Of a stretch of DNA of 64,000 bases, positions 51,941 to 64,000 are shown piece by piece. The first letter of the stretch is position 1. The number at the start of each line of letters is the position of its first letter. A program made the translations under genes and the position numbers. This stretch comes from Laguncularia racemosa. Taxonomy: Eukaryota > Streptophyta > Magnoliopsida > Myrtales > Combretaceae. The DNA lies in NCBI GenBank assembly GCA_037954665.1, contig JBBMOL010000227.1:868001-932000 (forward strand), read 5' to 3'. The notes below the pieces were generated by a model. That model had not been told where the DNA came from, did not search any database, and saw only the letters and a program-made list of their open reading frames with translations.

Positions 51941-51960
51941 ATGGAACTCAAGAAGAGGTG

Positions 51961-52669
51961 GAATCAAGGGTCTTTAGAAGGTCATTGCTCCCCCTGCGCT
52001 CCTTTTGTAACTCCTTAAAATTTCAATTAATAGAATTTTATTGCATAGACCTTAGATAGGAAGATACATTTGAAATATAGTTCCAAATGAACCTGAGATC
52101 AGTCTAGGAACTAGAGATAACTTGATATATTATAAGTTGACCTAAGTCAACTTAGTTAGATTAAAAGTCGACTAAACTCAACCGACTTAACTTGACTTAA
52201 TAACTTTAGTCTCCTATTTGGCACTCCCAGGAAGACTTAACTAGACTTAAAGTATTAGAGCTAAGACCTGATATTACCTAGGATAGAATTGGAAGATAAG
52301 ACACTATAGATTTATATGATATCCTTTTTCAATGAAATTGATGAATTTAACTTAGTGAAATTTCAATTAATAACCATTAACTACATTGATTACCACTGAA
52401 CTCCTTATCTGAAGATTCAGTCTTAATCTCAAGATTTTATCTAGTAGTCTAAACTCAAATTTGATCAAATTTTATTTGCAAGACTAGTACTCAACCCCAA
52501 GTATTCCTAGAGTATTGGATCCAAAAATTCAAACAAGATTGATTAAAGTCCACTCTAATTTGACTAAAGTCAACTTTTGATGGATGATTAGATGATTTAA
52601 GAAAACCAGCTTTAACTTGAATCAAATCCATTCTAAATCCATTCAATCTTACCCTAATCATAAAGATTA
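51961..52669 (+). other. Gene-free interval before element J
   Basis: AT-rich, with repeated short agtcaac/aagtcgac motifs near 52130-52180. No copy of element H's LTR was found. The last five bases, gatta, are the target site of element J. Confidence 0.5.
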
Positions 52670-54086
52670 TGTAAGCCCTAAAAAATTTAAATTCAAGAAT
52701 TATTATGGAGGAAAATCTCAAGAAATATGTAGGAAAACAAATAAGAAAAACCAACTATGGAATAGGATTCACTTAACGATATGTGAATCAACTAGCATAT
52801 CTAAAAGCTAAGGAATTCGAAACCTAATCAAAACCCGATGATAGAAGATTTCCTTAGGAAAAAAAAACTTGAATTAAGATGTTTGAAAAGCCTAGATTCA
52901 ATTCCTAGAATCTTAGAACCAATTATTGGCGTTAGGATTTCCTTCAAAATTATGAAAAACCAATGTCGAGCTTGGAAAAACCCAAGATTCGATCCAAATG
53001 AAACTGAAACTTAAATGATGACAAACTACCCTATAATTAGTTTAAAGAAACCCAAAACTTTAATTGAATCCAAAATTTACTGAAAAAATCAAATTGGGCA
53101 AAACAAAAATGGAAAACATAACCCCTAACTAAACCATACAAGTGGTGTGAAGGGCAAGAGAGAGATGGCCATACTTGAACCATCAAATGAACTGATATAA
53201 AGCCAAACTTAATTTGAAATTCCTCTCATATAAGCCCTAATTAAAGTCTATTTAACCATAAGAAAACAAGGAGAATTAATCACCTAAAATAAGCCCTAAA
53301 TTTGCCATGGTCTACATGAGATACCAATTGGAAGTGATCAAGAAGCCAACTAGAACTAATAAGATTAGTCTAACCAAATGCAAGGGTAATTAAAAGCTAA
53401 CTAATTGAGACCTAGGATTTCCTAGTTCAGGCATTCATCCCTTAAGGGTGATTGACTTGCAAGCCTTTCACAATTTGATTATGTATTTACATATATGCTT
53501 TAATTGACTTGCAAATAAATATATACATATTATGCCTATCATGGGGTATATTATTGCAGTTATATGATTGCTCATGTATGGCATATGTTTGAATTAAATA
53601 ACTTGTGTGATATTTTCTTATTAGTTCAGTAAGAGGATCTAGCTCACTAAGATTTATAGCTTATACCCCATAGACTTCTCTTATTGTGGGCACCCATTTG
53701 GTTAGAGCATGGTAGAAAAATGCTAGAGGTTAGTATGAGATGCTAAGGAACTGTGAAGGATTGGAGTAGAGAGATCACTTATATATATATTTTGTCTAAG
53801 TTCATATTTTAATTTCATATATATAGCTTGGACTAAAATGTATTAAGGACTTTGTTCCTTGAAATTATAGTATGTACCTGTGGACATTTTGATATTTCAT
53901 TACTCTGAATTATATATGTATCTTTGTATTTCTTGAAAAAATGTTAAACCCTGATTTAGGAATTTTAGATGTGAGTACACCTTATACGCTGTAAGGCAAA
54001 CTCTTAGATAATAGAGGGGTTATTCCTAGGTTTCTGTGTAGCATACAGTGGAAACTATATGTCTTAAGGGCCGATAGGGCATAACA
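52670..54086 (+). repeat. 5' LTR of element J
   Basis: The LTR begins TGTAAGCCCTAAAAA and ends GGGCATAACA. Its segments 52970-53360 and 53400-54086 match 60880-61250 and 63370-63886 of the other copy. About 2 kb present in the 3' LTR is missing at about 53365-53405. Confidence 0.8.
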
Positions 54087-54095
54087 ATTTTGAAG

Positions 54096-54106
54096 TGGTA
54101 TTAGCG
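54096..54106 (+). other. Primer-binding site of element J
   Basis: The sequence tggtattagcg lies nine bases past the 5' LTR and resembles the initiator-Met site tggtatcagagc used by chromoviruses. Confidence 0.65.
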
Positions 54107-54279
54107 TATGAATGAAATGAAAATTTGAAATTATAAACCCTAAGAGAACCAACCCAAGGAAAGGAAAAGTATAGGTAGAATTGGGATAAGACAAACATTT
54201 AATATGCTTTAGTATTTAATTAACACATATATTATGAAAATACTACCTTCACATAATAGATTAGCTTAGTTAAGGCCCT

Positions 54280-55268
54280 AGATAGATGGATGGCCTTCTA
54301 ACTCCAAGATGGAGAGACTTTAGTAGATTGCAAGCGTAGATTGAGACTCTATGAGGATTTAGCTCTACTCGCTAGACCTCGTTCTCTACTACCTACCTTG
54401 ATGCAGTGGAGAGTTAGATTGGGATAGTTTCGGACTTTAATCTATGTACATATGAGACGGTTAGAGAGTAGTGTCTGCTTTAAGATAGAGATGATATATG
54501 TTTTGGAGAGGAGAGCTCGGGAGTTGGGCTTAGGTGGATTGAGTGGCAAGACGGCCTTCGTAGTGCTATATGGGCTCTAGTGGGACATGATGTGGCTTTT
54601 GCTAGAGATAGGTAAGATGACCATTGGAGATTAGAGAGGGAGGGCATGATAGCGGCACCATTTGTATTATGGGATCATTGAGAGAACTATTTGATATTGT
54701 CACCTCTCTTAAGGATAGGGGAGGAAGAGATGGCCCTAGAGGAAGAGATGGTCCTGGTTGAGGAGATGCAAGAGGATATAGCTCCGGTGGAGGAGGCTGG
54801 GCATGAGATTTTTATGATGGAGTCATCAGATAGATCACCTAGTTTTCCTTTGGCATAAGGAGAGGATAACATAGTTGTTGTTGTAGTTCGACTAGATTGG
54901 AACATGATGGAGTGGGCATGGAGATAGATGTGTTGGTAATGCCTCTAGATTTTTAGGACATGCTAGTGATGCTTATGATTGAGGAGGAGGTAGTACCTAC
55001 AGTTCCCACCCTAGTAGACCTTGATTCGACACCATATGGGCTTATTGTGTTGGTAGGAGGGGAGCCTATATTAGACCTAAATGAGCTGATTATTGAGCCT
55101 GGCCCTATAGACTACTTGATATTTAGTGAGCCTTCAGATGATTGGCTTGAGTTTCTTAAGAGGCTTAGTAGGATGCCCTCTAGTGTGGGGTCGACTAGAC
55201 ATTACTCACTAGAGTGGGAGATGGAGCGAGATGATGATTCTTCTAGAGTTCGCTCAATTGCAAGGTAA
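54280..55268 (+). pseudogene. Extra reading frame upstream of gag in element J
   Basis: The 1.7-kb leader is not empty. From about 54280 one frame gives an Arg/Leu-rich helical stretch (RRLRLYEDLALLARPRS, then VLERRARELGLGGLSG near 54510). A Glu-rich stretch follows (MALEEEMVLVEEMQEDIAP near 54735). Finally there is an uninterrupted frame at 54960-55268 of 102 codons, acidic, with the phrase LNELIIEPGPIDYLIFSEP. Isolated stops and shifts break it. I do not recognise the protein. The long coherent composition suggests a once-functional frame and not chance. Confidence 0.45.
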
Positions 55269-55346
55269 ATGGATGACTAAGCCCATTATTTTTTAGGGGT
55301 GACATCTTATTTTTGACGATGGCTCCTAGCTTTTGATGACATGTAC

Positions 55347-55384
<38 letters not shown>

Positions 55385-55790
55385 TGATATATTTTTGCAG
55401 ATTTCAATAGCCATTTTAGATCATGATCATAGATGCTCTGGATTTTGTTTTAGAGATTATAGATGCTCATCTTATATTCAGGATTTGATATTGTAATGAA
55501 CTTATGTACATTTTGATGTATTTAGACTTAGTGGGTGGAGACTCACTCACTTGAAGTGACCACCTTTAGGTGTAATGGCATGTTGTTGAAATTTAATGAA
55601 AATTAGATGTATTATTTTATTAATGAGAATTGTATGTACCTTATTTTAATTTATGTTGCCATTGTATTAATGAAAGAAAATTAGAAGTGCAAGGAAAAAG
55701 AACACTTTATGCATATCTATATAAAGGGGAAGTATGTGCAAAGAATATAAATTGGCACCATAAAAATTGTATTAGAGACTAACCTAATAA
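55269..55790 (+). other. Leader of element J, non-coding part
   Basis: Apart from the TA microsatellite nothing is supported here; it separates the extra frame from gag. Confidence 0.5.
55354..55380 (+). repeat. (TA)n microsatellite
   Basis: A run of about 13 TA units lies in the leader of element J, between the extra frame and gag. Confidence 0.95.
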
Positions 55791-56940
55791 GTTGTTATAG
55801 AGGGTGTGGTTCTCGTGGATGACTACCATTGACAGATGATACTACAAGTAATGAAGCAAGGCCTAACTAAACCCGTGATAGGACATATGAGATTTTGGCT
55901 GCCATTAAAAGGAAAAAATGAGTGGTTTCAAGTGTATTTGGAGAGGTAACCACTACTACCACTACCAACACCTACCTTACCGCCCTAGTAACTGTGCAAG
56001 AAGCATCACCACCAAAAGCACCAATAGAGATGGCTCAGGTCGGACCACCAGAGCCTTGATATTCGAGAAATATGTTGCTAGACTTTATCAGGTGCAATAG
56101 ATATTTTGAGGGTAATACTAGACACCCAAAAGAAGCTGAAGATTGGATATCTCAGATTGAGAGATCATTTAAGGCTTTTGAAGTGCTACTGCATCATAGG
56201 GTAAATTTAGGCACTTATTTGTTGAGGTTGAGAGCTTAAACTTGGTGAGACTCTAAAAGTAGAGCCATGCCACCCTCGATAAATTACGAGGCATTCAGAT
56301 GAGAATTCTTGCAGCAGTACTTCCTAAAGAGTCTGTGTGTCAAATATAGTGAGGAGCTGTTTACCATCTAAACAAAGGGGAGAAGTAATGATCAATATGA
56401 GGCTAAGTTCAGTAGATTATTATAGTTTGCACCTCCTGAATATCAGATGGGCAATGGGCTAAAAATGCAAGTGTTTACTAAGGGACTGGATCCTGAGATG
56501 AGGAGGAAGCTCGCTGAATTTGAGGTATGAACTTTTAATGAGATGGTGGAAAAAGCAAGACTGTTAGAGAGTGCTAAGAAGCAAGAGGCTGATACCTTCA
56601 GGACTAAGGTGAATATTTTTAGGAAAAGACCATTTGAGGGAGTCGAACATAATGAGAAGAATAAGAGGTTTACATGCTATTAGAGTTCATTTCAAGCAAG
56701 AATGAGGCTAGGAAATAACCCCTATGTCACATGTTGGAACTGTAGGGGCAAGCATTACCTTAGAGTTTACCTATTACTGAGTAACAAATGTTATTATTGT
56801 GGAGAGGGCACAAATGTGGTTGTTAATTGCCCCAAGAAGAACACAGTAATATATTTCTATTGTAAGCAAGTTGGGCATTTATCTGTAAACTGCCCAAAGA
56901 GACAACAAGCCGTTGCACCAGCAGTTAAGCCACTTTAGGT
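55790..56940 (+). pseudogene. Element J gag
   Basis: The gypsy gag core is plain: HPKEAEDWISQIERSFKAF near 56125, INYEAFR-EFLQQYFLKSL near 56280, and FTKGLDPEMRRKLAEFEV near 56470. Three zinc-knuckle-like segments lie at 56729-56895; all are damaged, with His or Cys replaced. Stops sit where the family has Trp or Gln, for instance after YEAFR. Frameshifts are few compared with element H. Confidence 0.8.
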
Positions 56941-57049
56941 TACTAGGAGGCCAATACTAGGTAAGAATGGTAATGGCTAGGGTAATAATAGGGATCGCGC
57001 TAACCCCATAGCTGGTACCGCATAAGTGTACAATCTTGAGGGAGCTTAG

Positions 57050-60000
57050 GATGGTGACACTTATGAAGGGGCAAAGTTCGCAGCATTGGATGTTGATGAC
57101 TTAGATGATACAAAGCTAGTTGCAGGTAAGAACTTGACACTAAGTTCTATTCTTATTTATTTATTAGGCCAAACATTAAGAATACAAAAATAAAAAATCA
57201 TAAAAGCTTTAGGGAAGAAAACCTAACCCCTAGTGAACATATGAATGAAAATTACACCTAAACTATAAACTTTCCCTTCTGAACTTAGGACATATCACAA
57301 TTGCTAGTCAAGCAGCTTTCACACTCTTTGATACGGGAGTAACTCACCCCTTTGTCACTTCTAAAGTAGCTGAACAGACGAGAGTACCTATAACTGCTAC
57401 AAATTTAAGCTTTAGGGTATATACGCCTACTAGAAGCATTGTGATTATCAAGGAGATGATCGAAGGTTGCCCAATGGACATTTAAGGATATAAGACTAGT
57501 GGCGATTTGGTCATACTAGACATGAACAAGTATAACGCCATATTGGGAATGAATTGGATGGCAATTGCAAGAGCCATAGGAGACTATCAAAAGAAGAAAG
57601 TAATATTAATGAACAAATGAAAAGCATAATTCATTAGAGAGTCTACTTTTACAAGATCCTTAGAGTTAAGCTCTTATGAAGTGATTATAGACTATGAAGA
57701 ATTTTCAAAGAATGAGAACTTGATGAATACGATAGAAGTTAAATTAGAAAAGCCTGATTTAAGGGATATTTCAGTGGCTAATGAATTTCCGATGTCTTTC
57801 TTAAGGAGTTACCAAGATTACCACTTAAGAGAGAAATTGACTTTGAGATTAACCTGATGCTATGAATGGGACCTATGTCAAAGGCACCTTATAAGATGGC
57901 CCCAATTAAGCTTAAGGAGTTGAAAGAGTAACTGCAAGAATTATTAGATTGAGGGTTTATTTGCCTAAGTGTTTCATCGTGGGGAGCACCGGTACTCTTT
58001 GTGAAAAAGAAGGATGGCTTAATGAGACTTTGCATCAATTATCGGGAATTGAAAAAATTACTATCAAGAATAAGTATCCATTGCCTCAGATTAATGACTT
58101 CTTTGATTAGTTGAGAGGAGCTAGTGTGTTCTCCCATATTGACTTGCGTTACGAGTATCATCAGCTGCATGTGAATTTAGAAGATGTTCTTAAGACAACT
58201 TTTAGAACTCGATATGGGCATCACAAATTCTTGGTGATGCCATTTGGGTTAACTAAGGCCCTAGCTACCTTCTTGAATATGATGAATAGGATTTTCTGAT
58301 CACTACTAAACACATGTGTGATCATTTTCATTGATGACATTTTAGTTTATTCAACTACTCTAGAGCAGCATGAGGAACATTTAAGGACAATACTTTAGAT
58401 ATTGAGGAAACACAGGTTATATGCTAAATTGCCTAAGTGCGATTTCTAGTTGAATGAGATATTGTTCTTCAGACATATAATATCAAGGCAAAGCATATCA
58501 GGAGATCCAGAGAAGATAAAGGTCGTAGTGAAATGGAAAAGTCTTGAGATAATAACATAAGTACCCAATTTTCTGGAATTGGTGGGATATTATAGGAAAT
58601 TTGTTAAGGACTTTTCAACAAAAGCCAAATTGCTCACCTAGTTAATGCAAAAGCATGAGAAATTTGAATGGATCGAGATTAAGGAAAGAGGATTCTAAGA
58701 GCTAAAGTAGAGATTGGTATCAACACTAATTTTATATTACTAGATGTTGACAAGCTATATACCATACACAGTGATGCATCTATGAATGGACTCTAATGCG
58801 TATTGATGTAGAAAGGAAAAGTAATTACCTATGCATTAAGATAATTGTGGCCACACAAGCAGAATTATTCAACACATGACTTGTAATTGGCTGTAATAGT
58901 CTTTGCTTCGAAGTTATGGAGATATTACTTATATGGACAAAGGTGTGAGATATACATTGATCACGAAAGCCTCAAGTACCTATTCACATAGAAGGAGTTG
59001 AATATAAGGCAAAGATGACGGCTAGAGTTGATCAAGGATTATGATTTGGGAATAAATTATTTCCCAGGGAAAGTAAATGTCGTCATTGATGCTTTAAGCA
59101 AGAAAACTCATGCAGAGGTCGTGTCCTTGCTAATAGGAACAAAAAGACCTGATCCAAGAATTTGAACGGCTCAATCTAGAGTTTTTGTGGCATGATAATA
59201 ACTTAGAATCATCAAGTTTGATTATTGAGCCTATGTTGATAAGAAGAATCAAGGAAGCTTAACAAAAAGACCATACATTGGTGCAGGTAAGATAAGGGAA
59301 ATGTGCAGATAAATATGCAGACTTTAAAGTCCAAGATGATGGAGTTGTTTACTTAAAAGGGAGATTGTACATACCCAATGATGACGAACTTAAGAAGGAA
59401 ATCATGAACTAAGCACATCATTTCGGTTATGTCATCTACCTAGGAGGGACTAAGATGTATTAGGATCTTAAAGATAATTTTTGGTGGAACAAAATGAAGT
59501 AAGATGTGGTTGAGTTCATGATGAGGTATGACACATGTCAAAGGGTAAAAGTAGAGCATCAGAGACCTAGTGGCTTACTCCAACCCTTACCAATTCTAGA
59601 GTGGAAATGGGACCAGATCATAATGGATTTTGTAAGTTGATTACCAGGAATCATAGTAGGGTATGATACTATATGGGTCATGGTGGATAAACTTACTAAT
59701 TTTGTGCATTTTCTTCCCATAAACAAGATATACCCATTAGAGAAATTGGTAAAGATCTATATTAGGGAAATAGTGAGACTTCATGGAGTACCTATAGGCA
59801 TTGTATCATACATAGATCCTTGATTTGTGTCAAAGTTTTAAGGAAGCCTACAAAGAGCATTAGAGACTAGATTACAATTCAGTACAACATACTATCCCTA
59901 AACTGATAAATAATAAGAAAAGACTATCCAAACTTTAAAGGATATGTTGAGAGCCTATATAATTGAATTTAAAGGGAGTTGTGATGCTTGCTTACCATTG

Positions 60001-60640
60001 GTAGAATTTGCGTACAACAAGAGCTACAACTCCATGATCAAGATGCCTTTATATGAAGCTTTATATAGCTAGAAATGTTGATTGCCGCTATTTTGGGATG
60101 ATGTGGAAAAATTGGTGATAGGGCAAACTTGGTGCAAGAGGCTGCAAATAAGGTAACCATTCTTAAGAATAAGATAAAAGAGGCTTAAGATCGATAAAAG
60201 AGTTGGGTAGACCTGAAACGATGATCATTAAACTTTAAAGCTAGAGATCATATGTATTTGAAAGTGAGTCCAATTAAGAGTATACATCGGACCATGATGC
60301 AAGGAAAATTGAGCCCATGATACATTGGACCCTTTGAGATATTGGAGCAAATTGGAAATTTGACATATCTTTTGGCATTGCCCCCAAATATGTCAAAAAT
60401 TCATAATGTCTTCCATGTATTAGTCCTACATAGACATATTCCTAGCTTGGACCAGATTACTACTATTAAACTAGTGTTCCCAAAGGAGAATTTGATGTAC
60501 GAGGAACATCTAATTTAGATCTTGGATCGAAAGACCTAGAAATTGAGAAATAAGGAGATCAAATACGTCAAGGTTCTGTGGAAAAAACTATGGAAGAGAA
60601 AAGGCCACTTAGGAAGCGGATGAATAGGAAGAATACCAAC
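57050..60640 (+). pseudogene. Element J pol (protease, reverse transcriptase, RNase H, integrase)
   Basis: The protease has LFDTGVTHPFV (DTG at 57330-57338) and ILGMNWM. Reverse transcriptase runs from about 57850 (SWGAPVLFVKKKDG near 57985; an intact FIDD at 58327-58338 in VIIFIDDILVYS). RNase H follows (IHSDASMNGL near 58768). Integrase includes FMMRYDTCQRVK near 59516 and VDKLTNFVHFLPI near 59680. Its C-terminal part (YIGPFEILEQIGNL near 60320, VHNVFH-like segment near 60400) ends just before the 3' LTR with a chromodomain-like KYVKVLW segment. A short spacer at about 57125-57285 separates gag from protease. Numerous stops make it non-functional even though key catalytic residues survive. 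Confidence 0.8.
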
Positions 60641-63600
60641 TGTCACCTAAAACGAAGTTAAACAAACTTGAAGGTTTGAGAGATGTACCTAAAATTAATT
60701 AAAAAGAATATCAGAATATAGAACATATTCGTAGATAGTTCTTAGGAAAACACAGATCCAAATAAACCCTACGTGAACATCGCTTGGAAAATGAATTTAG
60801 ATGTTCAAAGCATATTATCAGATCTAAACCACACGAATTGATCTTCAGAATACAAAAACTAACTTCGGGCTAGAAAAACCCAAGATTTGATCTGAACAAA
60901 ACTAAAGCTTAAATGTCGAAGAAATACCTACAATTAGTTTAAAGAAACCTAAAAATTTAATCGAATCTAACTCTACTAAACAATCAAATTGGGTAAAATA
61001 AAAATCGAAGAACATAATCCTTAACCAATCCCTATAAGTGGCATGAAGGGTAAGGGAGAGATGGCTATATTTGAACCATCTAGTGATATGATATAAAGCC
61101 CAAAATTAATCTAAAATTACCCCCATATAAGCCTTAATAAAGCTCATTTAACCACAAGAAAACAAGGAGAATTAATAGCCTAAAACAACCCCAAATCTAC
61201 CATAGTCTACGTGAGATACCAGCTGTAAGTGATCAAGAAGCCAACTAAGTGGCAACATGGAGGGACAAATCTGAAGCTAATCCCCCGTAGTTTGCAGACA
61301 TGTTCCCAAGGACTTGACCTATTATCTAATGGATAAAGTCTTTACCCAATTGATCAAGGCCTTAGACCAATGGAAAAAACACTTCACGTAGCCATCCAAA
61401 TTCTAATATATGTTTTCCCCTTTCATTATCCATGTAAATCCCTTTCCTTTTAAAGAATTTTTCTAAGAAAAACACTCCAAAAACTATCCCAAAAACTCCT
61501 AAGAAAAGCCCTATAAAATCAGATTAAACACATACACAAATTGTAACCACTACCCCCCTTTCTTCTAAGCTTTCCATTTTGATTTTATCACCACCTGATC
61601 TCCACATGAAATCCCCATCCTTTTGAAGCATTAATACAAGGAAAACACTCTCAAGAACTCTTAAAAAATCCCCAACTACTTACTCAAAAATCGGATTAAA
61701 AGGAAACTCCAAACTGCACCCCTATTTTTCCCTTACTACACACCTTCGAATTTCATCTACTGATGATGCCTCCAACCACTCCAATCAAGCCCAATTTTAG
61801 GTATACTTAGTGTCACTCAAGAGGCCATTTGGGGGGCTAAGGATTTAAGGAAAATTAGGACATAAGGCTATCCTAAGAGGAAGTAGAAGGAGGAAGATCC
61901 CAACACCCCTAGGTTGTAACGAGTAGGGTCCTATCACCTTCATGTTGATACTATTTTTTTCTTGTAGTGTGTTGATTCCATAACTTAGAATAGAGTTATG
62001 TTGCTTTGATTTTGTAACTTTTCATGTATATTTAGCTTAGGAAGACGGTTAGAAATGAAAACCCAAGACTAGGATAAAAACTGTGAGAATCCTCTTTGAA
62101 ACATAACATGTATGGTTGAAGTTTTAGCAAAAATGAATGAAGATACAAAATTGAGGATTCTTTACACTTCTGGATACATAAGATAAGGAGCTAATCAAGT
62201 CTATTTTGGATGTATTTCATGCCTCTTAAATGGTGGAAATGCGAGGATTGCAAATAGACCTTTAGGAGTAGAAAAATTGGAAAGATGTGTAAGACAAGTC
62301 CAAGAGCTTCAAACCATGACCAAAATGTAATTACATATGGAAATTTCTAAATTTCTAGACCTTAAAGATGCTAAAATATCAGTAGGAAAAGTTATGAAAT
62401 TAAAAATCCTAAAGGAAAACACCAAATTAACAAGGATTAAAAGGGAAAAGTGCAACTAAAGCATTGGAAAAAAGGCATGCAAAATTCTTATGCTAAATTA
62501 TGGAAATTCCAGAAAGAAATAGAAGACAAACACACCATCTGGAAGTCCTAAACCTATTCCAAATGGTTAGGATTAATTCCTTTAGGTTAGTAGATTGAAT
62601 TAGATAAAAAGGAACCGTAACTAAACATACGTCAAGCATGCTTGATCTGTTTGGGCATTGGCATAATATGATGAAGTCCAAATAATAATAAAAAAACTTC
62701 AAAAATAGAAAGATGATTCAAAACCCTTCAAAATGACTATAAATATGCAAGAAATGAACTTAAATTAAAATGTTATGAAAAAAACCTTAAAAGTTCAAAA
62801 TGGAGAAAACCGCCAAACCTAGCCAAACTAGTATAGGTTGTTTTGACCCTAACTCATAGAGATATTTTATCTTATCAGGTGACATGTCATTCAAGAGTGA
62901 CCTATTGCCTGACTATTACAACTAAAGACCATATGGCCAGGTGAGTGAAAAATCCAATGATTATTGTACCTTGCATGTGTTTGTAATTAATGCACTTGCA
63001 TGTATATAAATATTTGATATTTGAAGTAGATTTGTATGCAAGAGTAACTTGGGGTATTGTATGTGTTTGAATGCCATGTTTGATTGCCAATTTATCTTAA
63101 TTATACTGGCTAATTGATTTATGCTTTCCCTTACATTTGCACTATAGAAATTGTGAGTGCTTGTATTTGTTTGTGGTGGATGCTAAATAACTTAACTAAA
63201 ATTATTTGGCCTTAAATAAAATAAATCACGCATCATGAACTCCTGCATGTAAAAAGGCCATTGGCATCACACGGTGGTATGGAAAGGCCCTATAAAGGTG
63301 TATTCCATGGGCATACCTTGTCTTAACCTTTAAGAAGTAAGTAGAACCCAAGAAATGCCGCCTTCTAATTAAGAGCTAGGATTTCCTAGTCTGGGCATTC
63401 ATCACTTAGGGGTGATTGACTTGTAAGCCTTTCACAATCTATACCCATGACTTGCTTAGTACGTATATATGTATTTTCAAGTCTATTGAGGTATATTACA
63501 AATGCCAAAGCATGGCAAACAGATGCTAAAGGTTATTACAGGATGTTAGGGAATCATGAAGGATTAGAGTGAAGAGATCACTTATATATATATTTTGTCT

Positions 63601-63886
63601 AAGTTCAAATTTTATTTCATATACGTAGCCTAGACTGAAATGTATTAAGGGCTTCGATCCTTGAAATTATAATATGTACCTATGGACATTTTGATATTTC
63701 ATTACTTTGAATTATATATGTATCTTTGTATTTCTTGAAAAATGTTATACCCTGATTTAGGAATTTTAGACATGAGTACGCTTTATACGCTATAAAGTAA
63801 ACTCTTGATAACTGAGGGGTTGTCCTTGGGTTTCCGTGTAACATACAGTGAAAATTGTATGTCTTAAGGGCTCACGGGGCATGATA
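60641..63886 (+). repeat. 3' LTR of element J
   Basis: This copy is 3,246 bp, starting TGTCACCTAAAACG straight after the integrase-coding relic and ending GGGGCATGATA. The extra interior 61250-63365 has no coding frame. Del-type LTRs are usually long, so this copy is probably nearer the original and the 5' LTR is the deleted one. It lacks about 190 bases present at 53480-53700. Confidence 0.8.
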
Positions 63887-64000
63887 GATTAACATCATAA
63901 AACTTAGATTAGTAAGAATAAGCCTAAATTAGTAACAAATCTAATCACAAACATACTCAAAATCAAAAGTTCCTAAACTTTAACCTAGAAGCACCTAAGC
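63887..64000 (+). other. Right flank of element J
   Basis: It begins with the target-site duplication gatta and continues as AT-rich sequence with nothing recognisable. Confidence 0.6.

Larger units (their letters stand above)
43435..51960 (+). mobile_element. Ty3/gypsy Tat-like element H (3' LTR not found)
   Basis: The order is a 5' LTR, a primer-binding region, gag, protease, reverse transcriptase, RNase H and integrase on the plus strand, then about 0.8 kb of non-coding sequence and an antisense reading frame. The wording of each domain fits the Tat branch of plant gypsy. Stops are very dense. No copy of the 5' LTR is found before element J, so the right end is approximate and the element is probably truncated. 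Confidence 0.7.
52670..63886 (+). mobile_element. Ty3/gypsy Del/Tekay-like element J
   Basis: LTRs at 52670-54086 and 60641-63886 flank a full set of degraded gypsy genes. A perfect target-site duplication, gatta, lies at 52665-52669 and 63887-63891, so both ends are secure. Integrase and reverse transcriptase wording (for example YIGPFEILEQIGNLTYLLALPP) fits the Del/Tekay chromovirus group. Gag and pol are broken by stops and frameshifts. Unusual points are the unequal LTR lengths and an extra reading frame in the leader. Confidence 0.85.

Noticed and set aside
62493..63090. Small minus-strand frames near the right end
   Set aside because: They fall inside the 3' LTR of element J and show no domain or context.

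Overview
This window looks like nuclear DNA of a flowering plant, probably a eudicot. It is AT-rich, has a spliced plant-type gene and is dominated by decayed LTR retrotransposons of both the Ty1/copia and Ty3/gypsy superfamilies. There is no sign of bacterial gene organisation. All assignments come from reading translations and repeats by eye; no database search was run.

Host genes. Only one apparently intact host gene is visible: a selenoprotein-H-like (Rdx/SelH family) gene on the minus strand. Exon 1 is at 21315-21580, exon 2 at 20259-20355 and exon 3 at 828-887; the last coding exon(s) lie to the left of the window. Its second intron is about 19.4 kb, has a GC-AG boundary, and holds a stack of nested retrotransposons. 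A second host-derived piece (42532-42828, minus) is the C-terminal part of a UDP-xylose-transporter-like nucleotide-sugar transporter with two in-frame stops, so a pseudogene fragment.

Layout. 1-827: start of intron 3 of the SelH-like gene. 888-20258: intron 2, containing copia element A (1772-10201, minus, target-site duplication accac) with copia element B (4063-9063, plus) inserted in its gag; a copia relic E (about 10605-12290); a gypsy relic G with a 470-bp tandem duplication (12616-about 14263); copia element C (about 14290-18940, minus) lacking its 3' end; and the 3' end and LTR of an old gypsy D (18946-19562). 20259-21915: exons 1 and 2 and the promoter side of the gene. 21916-30245: a Tat/Ogre-like gypsy F with LTRs of about 1.4 kb, a gag but no recognisable pol, and tandem repeats near its 3' end. 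30246-34979: AT-rich sequence without genes, with a diverged 260-270 bp tandem repeat. 34980-40693: a probable solo LTR of a Del/Tekay-type gypsy, minus strand, with a CA-rich block. 41448-42828: a small coiled-coil reading frame and the transporter relic. 43435-about 51960: a Tat-like gypsy H, heavily mutated, interrupted in gag by an insertion of about 0.7 kb and followed by an antisense coiled-coil reading frame. 52670-63886: a Del/Tekay-like gypsy J with a perfect target-site duplication (gatta) and an extra acidic reading frame upstream of gag.

How it fits together. The retroelements are all broken by stops and frameshifts. Many of the stops sit where the family has Trp, Gln or Arg, as expected from deamination of methylated cytosines. 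None of them can be autonomous as read. The biologically most interesting points are the retained splicing potential of a SelH-like gene across a retrotransposon-filled GC-AG intron, the close approach of element F to that gene's promoter, and two unexplained extra reading frames in elements H (antisense) and J (upstream of gag). I found no convincing new defence, CRISPR or biosynthetic system.
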